A stretch of DNA of 30,953 nucleotides, from assembly GCA_021648375.1 (NCBI GenBank), contig JAKISW010000033.1, forward strand, positions 1 through 30,953. Direction: 5' to 3'. This document shows, in pieces, positions 16,805-25,871 of the stretch (within the stretch, counting starts at the first letter, position 1; every line of letters begins with the position of its first letter). Made by a program: the position numbers and the translations under genes. The stretch is from Devosiaceae bacterium (GTDB lineage Bacteria; Pseudomonadota; Alphaproteobacteria; Rhizobiales; Devosiaceae). The notes under the pieces were generated by a model. It was not told the DNA's origin, ran no database searches, and saw nothing but the letters and a program-made list of their open reading frames with translations.

Positions 16805-17756
16805 ATTTAACCCGATAGTTTTTTACGATTTTATGGGCGATGGAATTCAGAGCCAGCGTGACGCAAAACAGCAATAGGCCTAGAGCAAAAGCGGAGAGGG
16901 TTTTGGCGCTGTCAAACTCCTGATCTCCTGTTAGTAGCGCCACGATCTGGGCGGTGATCGTGGTCACCGCATCAAGTGGGTTAGCCGTAAGATTAGCTGC
17001 CAACCCTGCTGCCATAACAACAATCATCGTTTCGCCGATGGCTGTGGAGGCAGCAAGCAACATGGAGCCGGCAATGCCAGAAGATGCGCCAGGCAATATA
17101 ATATGAATAATGGTTTCAGACCGGGTGGCCCCCATGCCAAGGGAGGCATCTTTTAGGGCTGTTGGCACCGCATTGATAACATCGTCGGAAAGGGAGGAAA
17201 TCAACGGAACAATCATTATTCCCATGGCCAGCCCTGCTGCAAGGGCACTTTGAGAAGCTATCTCAAGTCCAAAGCCGGATCCGCTCATGCGAATAAACGG
17301 GGCAATAACCAGAGCGGCAAAAAATCCATAAACGACTGAGGGAATTCCGGCCAGAATTTCAAGCAAAGGTTTTATAATCGAGCGCTGCGATGCACTGGCA
17401 TATTCCGATAGGTATATGGCAGCGGCCAAGCCAAGAGGAGCGGCAACAAACATGGCAATGGCGCTAATCAACAGGGTGCCGGTGATTAAAGGCAGGGCGC
17501 CAAAGCTTCCCGATGATCCGATCTGATCGGCGCGGATTGCAGTTTGCGGGCTCCAGTTCAAACCGAACAAAAAGTCGGTTATGGGAACCAGCGTAAAAAA
17601 CCTTGCCGCCTCAAAAACCAGCGATAAGATAATTCCTGCCGTGGTGCCAACCGCTACAAGCGAAGAAGCGATCAATATAATATAGATAGCTTTTTCCCTC
17701 AGCCTATTACGGGAAGAAAAACTGTTTTTAAGGAAACCTGCGGTCTTGATATTCAT
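16797..17756 (-). CDS. pstC: Phosphate ABC transporter permease PstC
   Basis: A permease of 319 residues with about six membrane segments. The EAA-type loop is ALKDASLGMGATRSETIIHI. The ATG at 17756 (protein begins MNIKTAGFLKNS) is chosen because it starts 19 bases after the pstS stop; an upstream in-frame ATG at 17831 would overlap pstS by 56 bases and adds no family-like sequence. It forms the phosphate channel with PstA. Confidence 0.93.
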   Translation of the reverse strand: MNIKTAGFLKNSFSSRNRLREKAIYIILIASSLVAVGTTAGIILSLVFEAARFFTLVPITDFLFGLNWSPQTAIRADQIGSSGSFGALPLITGTLLISAIAMFVAAPLGLAAAIYLSEYASASQRSIIKPLLEILAGIPSVVYGFFAALVIAPFIRMSGSGFGLEIASQSALAAGLAMGIMIVPLISSLSDDVINAVPTALKDASLGMGATRSETIIHIILPGASSGIAGSMLLAASTAIGETMIVVMAAGLAANLTANPLDAVTTITAQIVALLTGDQEFDSAKTLSAFALGLLLFCVTLALNSIAHKIVKNYRVKYE

Positions 17757-17775
17757 TTTAACTGCTGCCAATAAC

Positions 17776-18819
17776 TTAGAATTGCAGGTTTTGAAGATTT
17801 GCAGCTCGTAATGACCAGAGTTCATGCTCATTCTCTGGCAAAGGGATCATACCCTTATCGGCCAGATAGCCATCCGGGCCTGAGGCTTTGTTAGCCATAA
17901 GTTCGCTTAAAAATTCCTCAATGCCTGCAACCTCATTCACATGAGCTTTTTTGACGTAAATATAAAGCGAGCGGGAAACCGGGTATTCGCCAAAGGCAAT
18001 ATTTTCAAATTCCGGGGATATTCCTGCAATGGAATTGCCCTGAATTATATCGGTATTTGAATCCAAAAATCCAAATCCAAAAATGCCATAGGCGGCAGGG
18101 TTTGCCACCAGTTTTTGCACAATGAGATTATCGTTTTCACCCGCTTCAATATATACCCCATCCTCGCGCATGGTCTGGCAAAGCGCCTGATATGCTGCTT
18201 TATCGCTGGTTTTCAGCTCCTCTACCCAATTAAATGTTTCACATCCGGCGATCATAATAAGCTCGACAAAAGCATCTCGGGTGCCGGAGGTGGGGGGCGG
18301 CCCCATAACTTCAATTTTCACATCAGGCAGGTTTGGATTGACTTCACGCCAGTTAAAAAAAGGGTTGGCAATAATCTGCCCGTTTTCGTTTGGAATGTTT
18401 TTTGCCAGAGCCAGAAAAATATCGCGCTGAGAAAAATCTACAAGCTCAACAGATCGAGAATTGGCCAGAACTATGCCATCAAAGCCAATTTTTATCTCAA
18501 CAATATCTGCAACGCCATTTTGGCTGCAAAGTTCAACTTCAGAAAGTTTTATCCGTCTGGAAGCACTGGCAATATCGGGCGTTAAATTTCCAAGCCCTGC
18601 GCAAAAAAGTTTTAAACCACCACCGGAGCCGGTACTTTCAACAATCGGGGTTTTGAAGTTGGTATTTTTACCAAACCGTTCGGCAACCGAGGTTATAAAC
18701 GGGAAAACCGTAGAGGAGCCGACAATTTTAATTTGTTGCTGGGCCTGAACACTCGAAATTCCTGCAAGGAAGATAAACGCACTGATTAAAACCGGGCGCA
18801 ACCTGTTATTTCTACTCAT
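17776..18819 (-). CDS. pstS: Periplasmic phosphate-binding protein PstS
   Basis: A substrate-binding protein of 347 residues from the ATG at 18819, which has GGAG about ten bases upstream. A signal peptide covers about residues 1-26 and ends SSVQA before QQQIKIVGSSTV, the standard PstS mature N-terminus. Further family motifs are STGSGGGLKLFCAG and PPPTSGTRDAFVE, which contribute phosphate ligands. The reading frame extends upstream to 18996, but that extension overlaps phoR and crosses the Pho box, so it is rejected. It is the first gene of pstSCAB-phoU-phoB. Confidence 0.95.
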   Translation of the reverse strand: MSRNNRLRPVLISAFIFLAGISSVQAQQQIKIVGSSTVFPFITSVAERFGKNTNFKTPIVESTGSGGGLKLFCAGLGNLTPDIASASRRIKLSEVELCSQNGVADIVEIKIGFDGIVLANSRSVELVDFSQRDIFLALAKNIPNENGQIIANPFFNWREVNPNLPDVKIEVMGPPPTSGTRDAFVELIMIAGCETFNWVEELKTSDKAAYQALCQTMREDGVYIEAGENDNLIVQKLVANPAAYGIFGFGFLDSNTDIIQGNSIAGISPEFENIAFGEYPVSRSLYIYVKKAHVNEVAGIEEFLSELMANKASGPDGYLADKGMIPLPENEHELWSLRAANLQNLQF

Positions 18820-18875
18820 TCCGAAAGATCTCCAGCGTTTGTTTATCGTTACAAAACCGCTGGTAGAGAACCTAT

Positions 18876-18893
18876 GTTTCAGTTTAATGACAG
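18876..18893 (-). promoter_or_regulatory. Pho box (PhoB-binding site) upstream of pstS
   Basis: On the minus strand the sequence is CTGTCATTAAACTGAAAC: a perfect CTGTCAT half-site, four A/T bases, then a second, weaker half-site CTGAAAC. This is the 11-base direct-repeat geometry of the PhoB box. It lies 57 bases upstream of the pstS start, just after the phoR stop, and so marks a promoter for pstSCAB-phoU-phoB separate from phoR. Confidence 0.8.
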
Positions 18894-18895
18894 GA

Positions 18896-20005
18896 TTACT
18901 GAGAAAGAAAAACGCTAAAACTTGCTCCGCGATCATCATTATTTTTAATCTGCAGGCGACCGCGGTGGCGGGCAACAATATGTTTAACGATGGCAAGCCC
19001 TAGCCCGGTACCGCCCTTTTGACGCGAGCGCCCGGTATCAACCCGATAAAATCTTTCGGTAAGGCGGGGCAGATGTTCGCGGGGTATCCCGATGCCTTGA
19101 TCAATAATTTCAACCATAAAAGCTGGTCCAGCAATGCCGGGAGCCTTGGCTTTGGCGCTCAAAACCACATCAACCTGATTGCCGTCACCGCCATATTTGA
19201 TGGCATTTTCCACCAGATTTAGAAAAACCTGCAACAATTGATCTCTCTCACCTTTGACCATTGCTTCGATATTTTCCGCAATTTCAAGATTGATTTTTAC
19301 GTTTTCGGCGGCAGCAAGTGGGCTTAAAGTTGCGATCGTCTGCTTAATGATGGCAATAAGATCAACGCTGTTTTTTGGCAGCAAATGCTCACTGGCCTGC
19401 ACCTTTGAAAGAGAGAGCAAATCATCAATGAGCCGCACCATCCTTTGGGACTGCTCTTCCATAATGATGAGAAATTTCTCCCGCGCCTCATGGTCATCTT
19501 TAGCGGAGCCTTTTAGAGTTTCAATAAAGCCTGAAATTGCGGTAAGGGGCGAGCGCAATTCATGGCTGACATTGGCAACAAAATCTGATCGCATGGTCAA
19601 GGCTTCGCGAATGGGAGAAATATCCTCAAGGCTGATAATTGCCCGCCAATTATCTGAGTTTTTTGCCTTCAAATTTTCAGGTATTGATTTTGCTCCAAGG
19701 CGGGAAATATTGACTTTATAGGTAGTCAATATTGTGCCCTGAACACCAATTTCCAATTGCAATGACTTTTTGCCATGGATGACTTTATCAATGGCTTTTA
19801 GACAATCGGGATTGCGAATTACCTGCACAAAATCCAGATCAACAAGGTTGGGGCCAAAGTTTTTGCGCCCGCTCTTATTGACGAAGGTAATTTTGCGATT
19901 TCCATCTATGATGAAAATAGCTGCGCTCAATCCATCCAGAACCGGCAGAATTATTTTTTGAGGCACCAGACCTGTTTCCGTTTTTTGAAATATTTTGTTG
20001 CGCAT
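18896..20005 (-). CDS. phoR: Phosphate regulon sensor histidine kinase PhoR (no membrane segment seen)
   Basis: A protein of 369 residues. An N-terminal PAS-like domain (about residues 20-130) leads to the HisKA domain with phospho-acceptor H148 (NVSHELRSPLTA). The HATPase domain has an N box (VENAIKYGGDGN), G1 (DQGIGIPREHL) and G2 (GGTGLGLAI). It phosphorylates PhoB under phosphate limitation. Unlike common PhoR proteins I see no hydrophobic N-terminal helix; the first 40 residues are mixed polar. The nearest upstream ATG (20014-20016) is in another frame. The stop lies just before the Pho box. It begins 23 bases after the aldehyde dehydrogenase gene on the same strand, so read-through from that operon is possible. 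Confidence 0.92.
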   Translation of the reverse strand: MRNKIFQKTETGLVPQKIILPVLDGLSAAIFIIDGNRKITFVNKSGRKNFGPNLVDLDFVQVIRNPDCLKAIDKVIHGKKSLQLEIGVQGTILTTYKVNISRLGAKSIPENLKAKNSDNWRAIISLEDISPIREALTMRSDFVANVSHELRSPLTAISGFIETLKGSAKDDHEAREKFLIIMEEQSQRMVRLIDDLLSLSKVQASEHLLPKNSVDLIAIIKQTIATLSPLAAAENVKINLEIAENIEAMVKGERDQLLQVFLNLVENAIKYGGDGNQVDVVLSAKAKAPGIAGPAFMVEIIDQGIGIPREHLPRLTERFYRVDTGRSRQKGGTGLGLAIVKHIVARHRGRLQIKNNDDRGASFSVFLSQ

Positions 20006-20028
20006 CGAAGTAACATTGGATCGAGGTT

Positions 20029-21438
20029 TTAGCGAACAAGAAATTCCATAATTCGTTCAAACAACCTGCCATAGGGTGGATAAATTATGAAACCGCCATT
20101 AATCTTTGATTGATAAAAAACCGACTTTGCGTGGGAAAGTTCCCTAAAACCCTCATAGCCATGACAAACGCCCATGCCGCTATTGCCAACCCCACCAAAA
20201 GGCAGTGCTTCTTGCACAAACTGCAAGATGGTATCGTTGACAACAGCTCCGCCAGATATGGTTTTGCTCAAAAATTCCTGCACTCGCTCTGAATTATCAT
20301 CAAAATAATAAAGGGATAACGGGTGTGGACGCTGATTGATATAGGCGCTTGCTTCGTCAATATCATCATAGGGAATAACAATAAGTATCGGGCCAAAAAT
20401 TTCCTCCTCGGAGATTTTCATATCATTAGAAATATCAAGAACCAGATGGGGATGCAGTTTACGATTTCCTGAACTGCGCTGATTTTTTTCATCCAGAGAA
20501 ATAATCTTTGCACCCTTTTTTTGCGCATCATCAAGCAGGGCATTAAGGCGCACAAACTGGGACTGGCTGACGATGGATGAATAATCTCCATTCCCGGCAA
20601 ATTGCGGGTAAAGCCTGCGCGCAGCTTTTTTAAAGAATGTAACAAACTCATCAGTTTTGTTGGCAGGGATCATCACATAATCCGGGGCGATGCAGGTTTG
20701 ACCAGCATTGAAGAGCTTACCACGGGCAATGCGAGATGCCGCCAGTTCAAGGTCATATTCCTCGTGCACAATTGCCGGGGATTTACCCCCCAACTCCAAA
20801 GTCACCGGGGTTAGATTATTGGCGGCGCTTTGCATAACCATGCGTCCGACACGGGTGGACCCGGTAAAGACAATATGATCAAAATCAAGGGAAGTCAGTT
20901 TGGCCGACAGCTCCGGCCCCCCGGTAAAAACCATTGCTCTGTCGGCGGGCAGGGCAGATTTTACAATTTGCACCATCAGTTCTGAGGTTTTTGGTGTGCA
21001 TTCCGAGGGCTTTAATATTACCCGATTTCCCGCAGCAATTGCGCTGGCCATGGGCAGGAGCGAAAGGGAAACCGGATAATTCCATGGAGAAATTATCAAA
21101 ATCACCCCCTTGGGGTGAAATTCAATCCGGTTTTTTGCGGGAAGAAACTGGATTTCAGTCGGCTTCTTTTCACCTTTGAGCCACTTGCGCAGGTTTTTAA
21201 TGGAATAATCGATGGTTGTGATGGTGGGCATAATGTCGGCCACCTGGGTTTCGTGGGGTGAACGACCATCAAAATCTTCATCCAGTGCCTGTTGTAAGGC
21301 CCCGATATTATCCATTACCGCCTTGCGCAGCGCTTTGAGGTATTTAATTCTATCCTCGTAAGAAGTTGTATTATCCAGGCGCACCAGATCACGCATTTTT
21401 TCAAAGGAAGCGGTTGCTGAATTTATTACGTCTTGCAC
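20029..21438 (-). CDS. Aldehyde dehydrogenase, class 3 / coniferyl-aldehyde-dehydrogenase-like
   Basis: An NAD(P)-dependent aldehyde dehydrogenase of 469 residues. The active-site elements are present: N120 in SPWNYPV, E215 in LELGGKSP and catalytic C249 in FNAGQTCIAPDY. The NAD-fold motif FTGSTRVGR lies near residue 191. The short length, the QTCIAPDY block and the C-terminal hydrophobic tail region (PPYGRLFERIMEF) resemble ALDH3 and coniferyl aldehyde dehydrogenases (CalB). The true substrate is not evident. It follows the FAD amine oxidase gene on the same strand after 66 bases, so it may oxidise the aldehyde that enzyme releases. Confidence 0.88.
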   Translation of the reverse strand: MQDVINSATASFEKMRDLVRLDNTTSYEDRIKYLKALRKAVMDNIGALQQALDEDFDGRSPHETQVADIMPTITTIDYSIKNLRKWLKGEKKPTEIQFLPAKNRIEFHPKGVILIISPWNYPVSLSLLPMASAIAAGNRVILKPSECTPKTSELMVQIVKSALPADRAMVFTGGPELSAKLTSLDFDHIVFTGSTRVGRMVMQSAANNLTPVTLELGGKSPAIVHEEYDLELAASRIARGKLFNAGQTCIAPDYVMIPANKTDEFVTFFKKAARRLYPQFAGNGDYSSIVSQSQFVRLNALLDDAQKKGAKIISLDEKNQRSSGNRKLHPHLVLDISNDMKISEEEIFGPILIVIPYDDIDEASAYINQRPHPLSLYYFDDNSERVQEFLSKTISGGAVVNDTILQFVQEALPFGGVGNSGMGVCHGYEGFRELSHAKSVFYQSKINGGFIIYPPYGRLFERIMEFLVR

Positions 21439-21504
21439 TGGTTGTTTCCCTTTGTTGACTGGGCGTAGTTTTGTCGGCTCATTTTACATGCCCTTCGGTA
21501 TCTA

Positions 21505-22878
21505 TTACATACCTTTAGGCAAAGATTTTTCTTCTATTCTATCCCAAAGATTAAGGCCGGACTTGATGGCGTTTATGCAGGCAAAGCCAATCGGGTCGAT
21601 GGGCCATGGAATAGCCTTGCGGTTCACCACCCAGAATTCGCTCAGTTCGGTTTTTTTATCCAGAAGCAGATCGGCAATCAGGCGGCCGTTCAATTGCGTC
21701 AAAGACACGCCATGGCCAATGCAACCGCTGGCATAAATAACCCTTTCATCACCGATAAAACCGATTTCGGGGGTCATATCGAGATTTACCGAAACCGGAC
21801 CGCCCCAGCGATAATCAAAACCAATATCCTTAAGGTCTGGAAACATCCATCTCAGGCGATTCTCTAGTGCCGAGAAGATTTTTGCCGTGTCCATATTCCC
21901 CATGGCGCGGCTGTTTGGAATTGCCACATTGCCGCCGCCAATTGTTATGCGCCCACATTTTGTGCGCCGCAGATAATGCACCATCTGCCGATTGTCTTCA
22001 ATCGAAGCACGATCTGCCCAACCGATTTTAGCCCACGTTTCTTCAGGGATAATCTGGGTCACCACCTGAGAGGTCCAGACCGGGGTCTGGCGGGAACGAA
22101 TTTTAGCTATTCCCTTGATCTGGCTCGCCCAGGCGTTGACGGCAATAACCAGTTTTTTGCATTTTATGGTGCCGTTTTGAGTTTTAAGAATTATTTTGTC
22201 AGCACTGCGATCAACATTTAATACCGGGCTGTTCTCATAGATTTTTGCGCCCTCATCCTCAGCCAGCCTCTTTAGTTCGCGCACATGTTTAATGGGGTTT
22301 AGTATGCCAGAATCCGGCTCAAAAATTGCTGCCTGAAACACTTCTGTTCCAAACTGGTCGCCCAATTGATCCTGTTGCAAAAACTGATAGCGCTGCCCTG
22401 TATCATCCAGCCCTGAAAGCATTTCAGACATGGCGCCCAAGCGCTTAATCTGGGCCGGGGTATAGGCAATTCTAAGCATGCCATTATGCTCATAATCGCT
22501 TTTTAGATCATTGTCTTTAACCAGCTGATGCACATAAGAAACAGCACGGGCCATATAATCATGGGCTTCTTTGGTGCGCTGTTTTCCCCAGCGAAAAATC
22601 GTCACTTCCGGCTCAAGGCCAAACAGGGACATGTTAAAACCACCATTGCGGCCGGACGCTCCAAAACCAACATATTGGCCCTCAAGCACAATCAGGTTGG
22701 CACCGGGATTATCTTTTTTGAACTCGCGGGCGATGGACAGACCGGTATAGCCAGCCCCAATGATTGCCACATCAACATCTGCATCACCTGCAAAGGGCTG
22801 ATTTGGCTGATAATCACCGTTCTCAGCTTCCCAGAATGAAACCGCGTCGGAATTACCCAGCAAATTTAAAGCGCTCAT
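21505..22878 (-). CDS. FAD-dependent amine oxidoreductase (DAO / gamma-glutamylputrescine oxidase-like)
   Basis: A protein of 457 residues with an N-terminal Rossmann dinucleotide motif at 41-46 (IIGAGYTGLS), then the second FAD block GASGRNGGFN, both typical of the DAO/PuuB/OrdL family. The C-terminal block IYASGCIGHGVSLTQLNGRLIADLL completes the FAD site. Such enzymes oxidise a secondary or N-substituted amine to an aldehyde. Paired with the downstream aldehyde dehydrogenase this suggests amine or polyamine catabolism. No ligase or transaminase of a full Puu pathway is nearby, so the substrate is unknown. It lies downstream of the terminator at 22965 and so needs its own promoter in about 22880-22960. 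Confidence 0.85.
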   Translation of the reverse strand: MSALNLLGNSDAVSFWEAENGDYQPNQPFAGDADVDVAIIGAGYTGLSIAREFKKDNPGANLIVLEGQYVGFGASGRNGGFNMSLFGLEPEVTIFRWGKQRTKEAHDYMARAVSYVHQLVKDNDLKSDYEHNGMLRIAYTPAQIKRLGAMSEMLSGLDDTGQRYQFLQQDQLGDQFGTEVFQAAIFEPDSGILNPIKHVRELKRLAEDEGAKIYENSPVLNVDRSADKIILKTQNGTIKCKKLVIAVNAWASQIKGIAKIRSRQTPVWTSQVVTQIIPEETWAKIGWADRASIEDNRQMVHYLRRTKCGRITIGGGNVAIPNSRAMGNMDTAKIFSALENRLRWMFPDLKDIGFDYRWGGPVSVNLDMTPEIGFIGDERVIYASGCIGHGVSLTQLNGRLIADLLLDKKTELSEFWVVNRKAIPWPIDPIGFACINAIKSGLNLWDRIEEKSLPKGM

Positions 22879-22964
22879 TTAATTTCCATCCATCATTCAA
22901 AAAAATCCTTTTTGAACAAAGCAGTTAAATGGCCACAATGGGAAAAAATATTTGTAAGCAAAAT

Positions 22965-22993
22965 AAAAAAAGGGCAGAGCCAAGGCCCTGCCC
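22965..22993 (-). terminator. Rho-independent terminator closing the ABC transporter operon
   Basis: On the minus strand GGGCAGGGCC, a short TT loop and GGCTCTGCCC form a GC-rich hairpin (22972-22993) with one G-T pair, followed directly by seven Ts (22965-22971). It lies 23 bases after the stop of the binding-protein gene, in the right direction to end that operon. Confidence 0.92.
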
Positions 22994-23015
22994 TCAAATT
23001 TTTATCTTAAGAGTT

Positions 23016-24008
23016 TTACATGCCCAGCGCTTTATCGGTAATTACGCTAGTCCATGCGCCCTCGGGTGCCATAGTGATAACCGGATCAGAACCACCGCCC
23101 ATCAGCGTATCAACGGTGCGCTGATAGTCAGCTGGATCAAGGGCGCCATTGGAGCCGGCAGTCAATTTAGCGATTTCGCCCATCATACGACGTTGATGCT
23201 CAATAGTCTGGGCACCGGTTTCATCATATTCAAGCACGATTTCAGCGGCTGCATCAGGATTTGCTTCAGCCCATTTCCAGCCCTTCATGGATGCACGAAC
23301 AAAGCGCACCATTTCATCGGAGAACTCTTCGTCATTCAGACGATCTTCAAGCACATAAATGCCATCTTCAAGAGTTGCTACACCTTCGTCCTCATATTTG
23401 AAGGTCACCAGATCTTCGGCGGTAAGGCCAGCGTCAATAATCTGCCAATATTCATTATAGGTCATGGTGGAAACGCAGGCTGCCTGATTTTGCAGGATTG
23501 GATCAACATTAAAGCCCTGTTTTAGAACCTCAACCCCGTCATCGCCGCCTTCGGTGGAAATGCCCAGCTGGCTCATCCATGAAAGGAAGGGATATTCGTT
23601 GCCAAAGAACCAAACCCCAAGAGTATTGCCGGGGAAATCAGCAGGCGATGTAATGCCACTATCGGCACGACAGGTCAGCATCATGCCCGATGATTTGAAA
23701 GGCTGGGCGATATTGACCAACGGCACGCCTTTTTCGCGAGCAGCCAATGCCGAAGGCATCCAGTCAATGACCACATCAGCGCCGCCGCCAACCAAAACCT
23801 GAACCGGGGCAATATCGGGACCGCCGGGCTTAATGGTTACATCAAGGCCTTCATCATCATAAAAGCCGTTTTCCAGCGCCACATAATAACCCGCGAACTG
23901 GGCTTGCGTTACCCATTTGAGTTGCAGGGTAACTTCCTGAGCGTTAACGGCGGGAACAGCTGTAAAAGCCATGGCCCCCAGTGCAAGAGTTGTTAGTAGT
24001 TTTTTCAT
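23016..24008 (-). CDS. ABC transporter periplasmic binding protein, NMT1/ThiY type
   Basis: A protein of 330 residues with a signal peptide (MKKLLTTLALGAMAFTAVPA, cleaved near VNA-QE). The mature start carries LKWVTQAQFAGYYVALENGF and then GLDVTIKPGGPDIAP, characteristic of the NMT1/THI5-like family that binds pyrimidine precursors, riboflavin precursors and related ring compounds. Being with dihydropyrimidinase and an N-carbamoyl hydrolase, a pyrimidine or cyclic-ureide ligand is likely (inference). It is the last gene of the operon, 61 bases after the preceding permease, with a GGGAGAC ribosome site and a strong terminator downstream. Confidence 0.9.
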   Translation of the reverse strand: MKKLLTTLALGAMAFTAVPAVNAQEVTLQLKWVTQAQFAGYYVALENGFYDDEGLDVTIKPGGPDIAPVQVLVGGGADVVIDWMPSALAAREKGVPLVNIAQPFKSSGMMLTCRADSGITSPADFPGNTLGVWFFGNEYPFLSWMSQLGISTEGGDDGVEVLKQGFNVDPILQNQAACVSTMTYNEYWQIIDAGLTAEDLVTFKYEDEGVATLEDGIYVLEDRLNDEEFSDEMVRFVRASMKGWKWAEANPDAAAEIVLEYDETGAQTIEHQRRMMGEIAKLTAGSNGALDPADYQRTVDTLMGGGSDPVITMAPEGAWTSVITDKALGM

Positions 24009-24069
24009 TTTAGTCTCCCTTTGGTTGTTTTTTGGGTCTTTGACCCGGTTTCTTAGTTTATAAAAGTTC

Positions 24070-24930
24070 CTAACCGCGAACCGACGGATGCCAGAATGTA
24101 ACCTTGCGCTCGATCAGAGCGATTAAACCGTAAAAAGTGGTGCCCGCCAAGGCCGCCACCGCAATTTCTGCCCAGACCAGATCAACATTCATCCGGCCCA
24201 CTTCCGTTGAAATACGAAAACCCATGCCAACAATCGGTGTTCCAAAAAACTCCGCTACAATTGCACCGATCAGGGCCAGGGTCGAGTTGATCTTTAAAGC
24301 ATTAAAGATAAACGGTGCCGCCGCCGGTAATCTTAAGGCAAAAAGGGTCTGCCAATAGGAGCCTGCATAGGTACGCATCAGGTCTTTTTGCATGGACGAG
24401 GCCGCCGCAAGGCCGGATACGGTATTTACCAGCATGGGGAAGAACGTCATCACCACAACAACCGCAACTTTTGATGGCCAGTCAAAACCAAACCACATGA
24501 CCATAATCGGGGCCACGCCCACGATGGGCAGAGCGGAAACAAAATTGCCGATGGGCAATAAGCCACGCTGCAAAAACGGCGAACGGTCAACAGCGATTGC
24601 CACTAAAAATCCCGATCCGCAGCCAAAGGCAAAACCAACCAGAACCGATTTTAGAAATGTCTGTTGAAAATCAGCCCATAAAATCGAACCTGAGACCAAA
24701 ATTCTGGCCCAGATCATCGAGGGCGGGGGCAACAGAATTGGTGAAACGTTAAGCCCGCGCACCAGACCCTCCCAAAGCACCAGAATGCTTACCCCAAACA
24801 ACAGGGGCACAACCAGATCAATTGATCGGCCAATAGTGCGGTTTTCTACGTTTAGCCGCACCAGCCATTCGTTTGTCGCCCAGGCAACAAGCCAAAAGAC
24901 TACAGCGCCAACAACAAGGGAATAATTCAT
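24070..24930 (-). CDS. ABC transporter permease (second permease of the pyrimidine/ureide importer)
   Basis: A BinB-dependent inner-membrane permease of 286 residues with about six to seven hydrophobic segments, including two at the N-terminus. The EAA loop region is DLMRTYAGSYWQTLFALRLP. It pairs with the permease at 24930-25871 and the ATPase at 25861-26640. The ATG shares one base with the upstream stop (TGATG). Similar to ThiX/SsuC/TauC-type permeases; the substrate cannot be read from the sequence. Confidence 0.9.
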   Translation of the reverse strand: MNYSLVVGAVVFWLVAWATNEWLVRLNVENRTIGRSIDLVVPLLFGVSILVLWEGLVRGLNVSPILLPPPSMIWARILVSGSILWADFQQTFLKSVLVGFAFGCGSGFLVAIAVDRSPFLQRGLLPIGNFVSALPIVGVAPIMVMWFGFDWPSKVAVVVVMTFFPMLVNTVSGLAAASSMQKDLMRTYAGSYWQTLFALRLPAAAPFIFNALKINSTLALIGAIVAEFFGTPIVGMGFRISTEVGRMNVDLVWAEIAVAALAGTTFYGLIALIERKVTFWHPSVRG

Positions 24931-25871
24931 CAGTTTGCCCCCTTTGTCTGGGCACCAATTATTTGGGCACCAAGGTTGCGGGTGACAATTCGTTCAACCA
25001 GAGAAACCAGAGCCACCAGAGTTGCCGCAAGAGCAGCCGCCATAAACAGCGCTGACCAGATCTGCACCGTCTGCCCATAATAGGAGCCAGACAAAAGACG
25101 GGCACCAAGCCCGGCAACCGCCCCGGTGGGCAATTCGCCAACGATGGCCCCGACCAGAGAAATGGCAATGGCAATCTTCATGGACGTGAACAAATATGGC
25201 AGGGCGGCAAACCAGCGCAATTTCCAAAAAGTCTGGGTCTTGCTGGCCCCATAGGTATACATGAGATCAAGCTGGATCTGCTCGGGAGAGCGAAAGCCCT
25301 TCACCATGCCAACGGCAATTGGAAAAAATGACAGATAGGTGGAAATAAGCGCCTTGGGCAAAACCCCTGAAATTCCGATAGCGTTCAACACCACAATTAT
25401 CATCGGCGCAATAGCTAAAATGGGAATGGTCTGGGATGCAACGATCCACGGCATGGTGGATTTATCCATCGCTCGTGAATGGGTAATGCCCACCGCCAGC
25501 AATATGCCCAATATGGAGCCGATGGCAAAACCCAGCCCGGTCGCCGAAAGGGTAATCCATGCATGATAGAGCAAAGAGCGGCGCGAGGTAGGATTTTTTA
25601 AAACCGTGGTATTCCAGATTTCAACAAACACCTGGTGGGCGGAGGGTAAAACCGGCCTTTTTTGGTTTAAAGTATCGACAACAAACTGGGAGGCTGTCCA
25701 GTCAGATATTTCAGCTCGTTCATAAACCCCAACCTGCCAGGGGGCATTGAGCCAGACGGCAAATCCGTACCAGGCGACAATAATGATACTTACGATCATT
25801 AAAACGGGCAGGGCTTTGCCCTGATAAAGCCGGTTGAACACTCCATCTTTCATCTCTGCACTATTCTTCAT
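24930..25871 (-). CDS. ABC transporter permease (first permease of the pyrimidine/ureide importer)
   Basis: A BinB-dependent permease of 313 residues if started at the ATG at 25871 (MKNSAEMKDGVF), which overlaps the ATPase stop by 11 bases. An ATG at 25853 lies just after the ATPase stop and is equally possible. A longer frame to 25913 is unlikely because it overlaps the ATPase more deeply. The first membrane segment begins about 15 residues in, an extracytoplasmic loop of about 80 residues follows, then five helices. The EAA-type loop is DLMYTYGASKTQTFWKLR. Typical of the nitrate/sulfonate/pyrimidine-precursor permease group. Confidence 0.88.
   Translation of the reverse strand: MKNSAEMKDGVFNRLYQGKALPVLMIVSIIIVAWYGFAVWLNAPWQVGVYERAEISDWTASQFVVDTLNQKRPVLPSAHQVFVEIWNTTVLKNPTSRRSLLYHAWITLSATGLGFAIGSILGILLAVGITHSRAMDKSTMPWIVASQTIPILAIAPMIIVVLNAIGISGVLPKALISTYLSFFPIAVGMVKGFRSPEQIQLDLMYTYGASKTQTFWKLRWFAALPYLFTSMKIAIAISLVGAIVGELPTGAVAGLGARLLSGSYYGQTVQIWSALFMAAALAATLVALVSLVERIVTRNLGAQIIGAQTKGAN

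Noticed and set aside
17776..18996. Longer pstS start at 18996
   Set aside because: The extension overlaps phoR, crosses the Pho box and delays the signal peptide; the ATG at 18819 gives a standard PstS N-terminus.
22929..23525. Plus-strand open frame of 198 codons
   Set aside because: It is antisense to the binding-protein gene and runs through its terminator hairpin; no family-like motifs.
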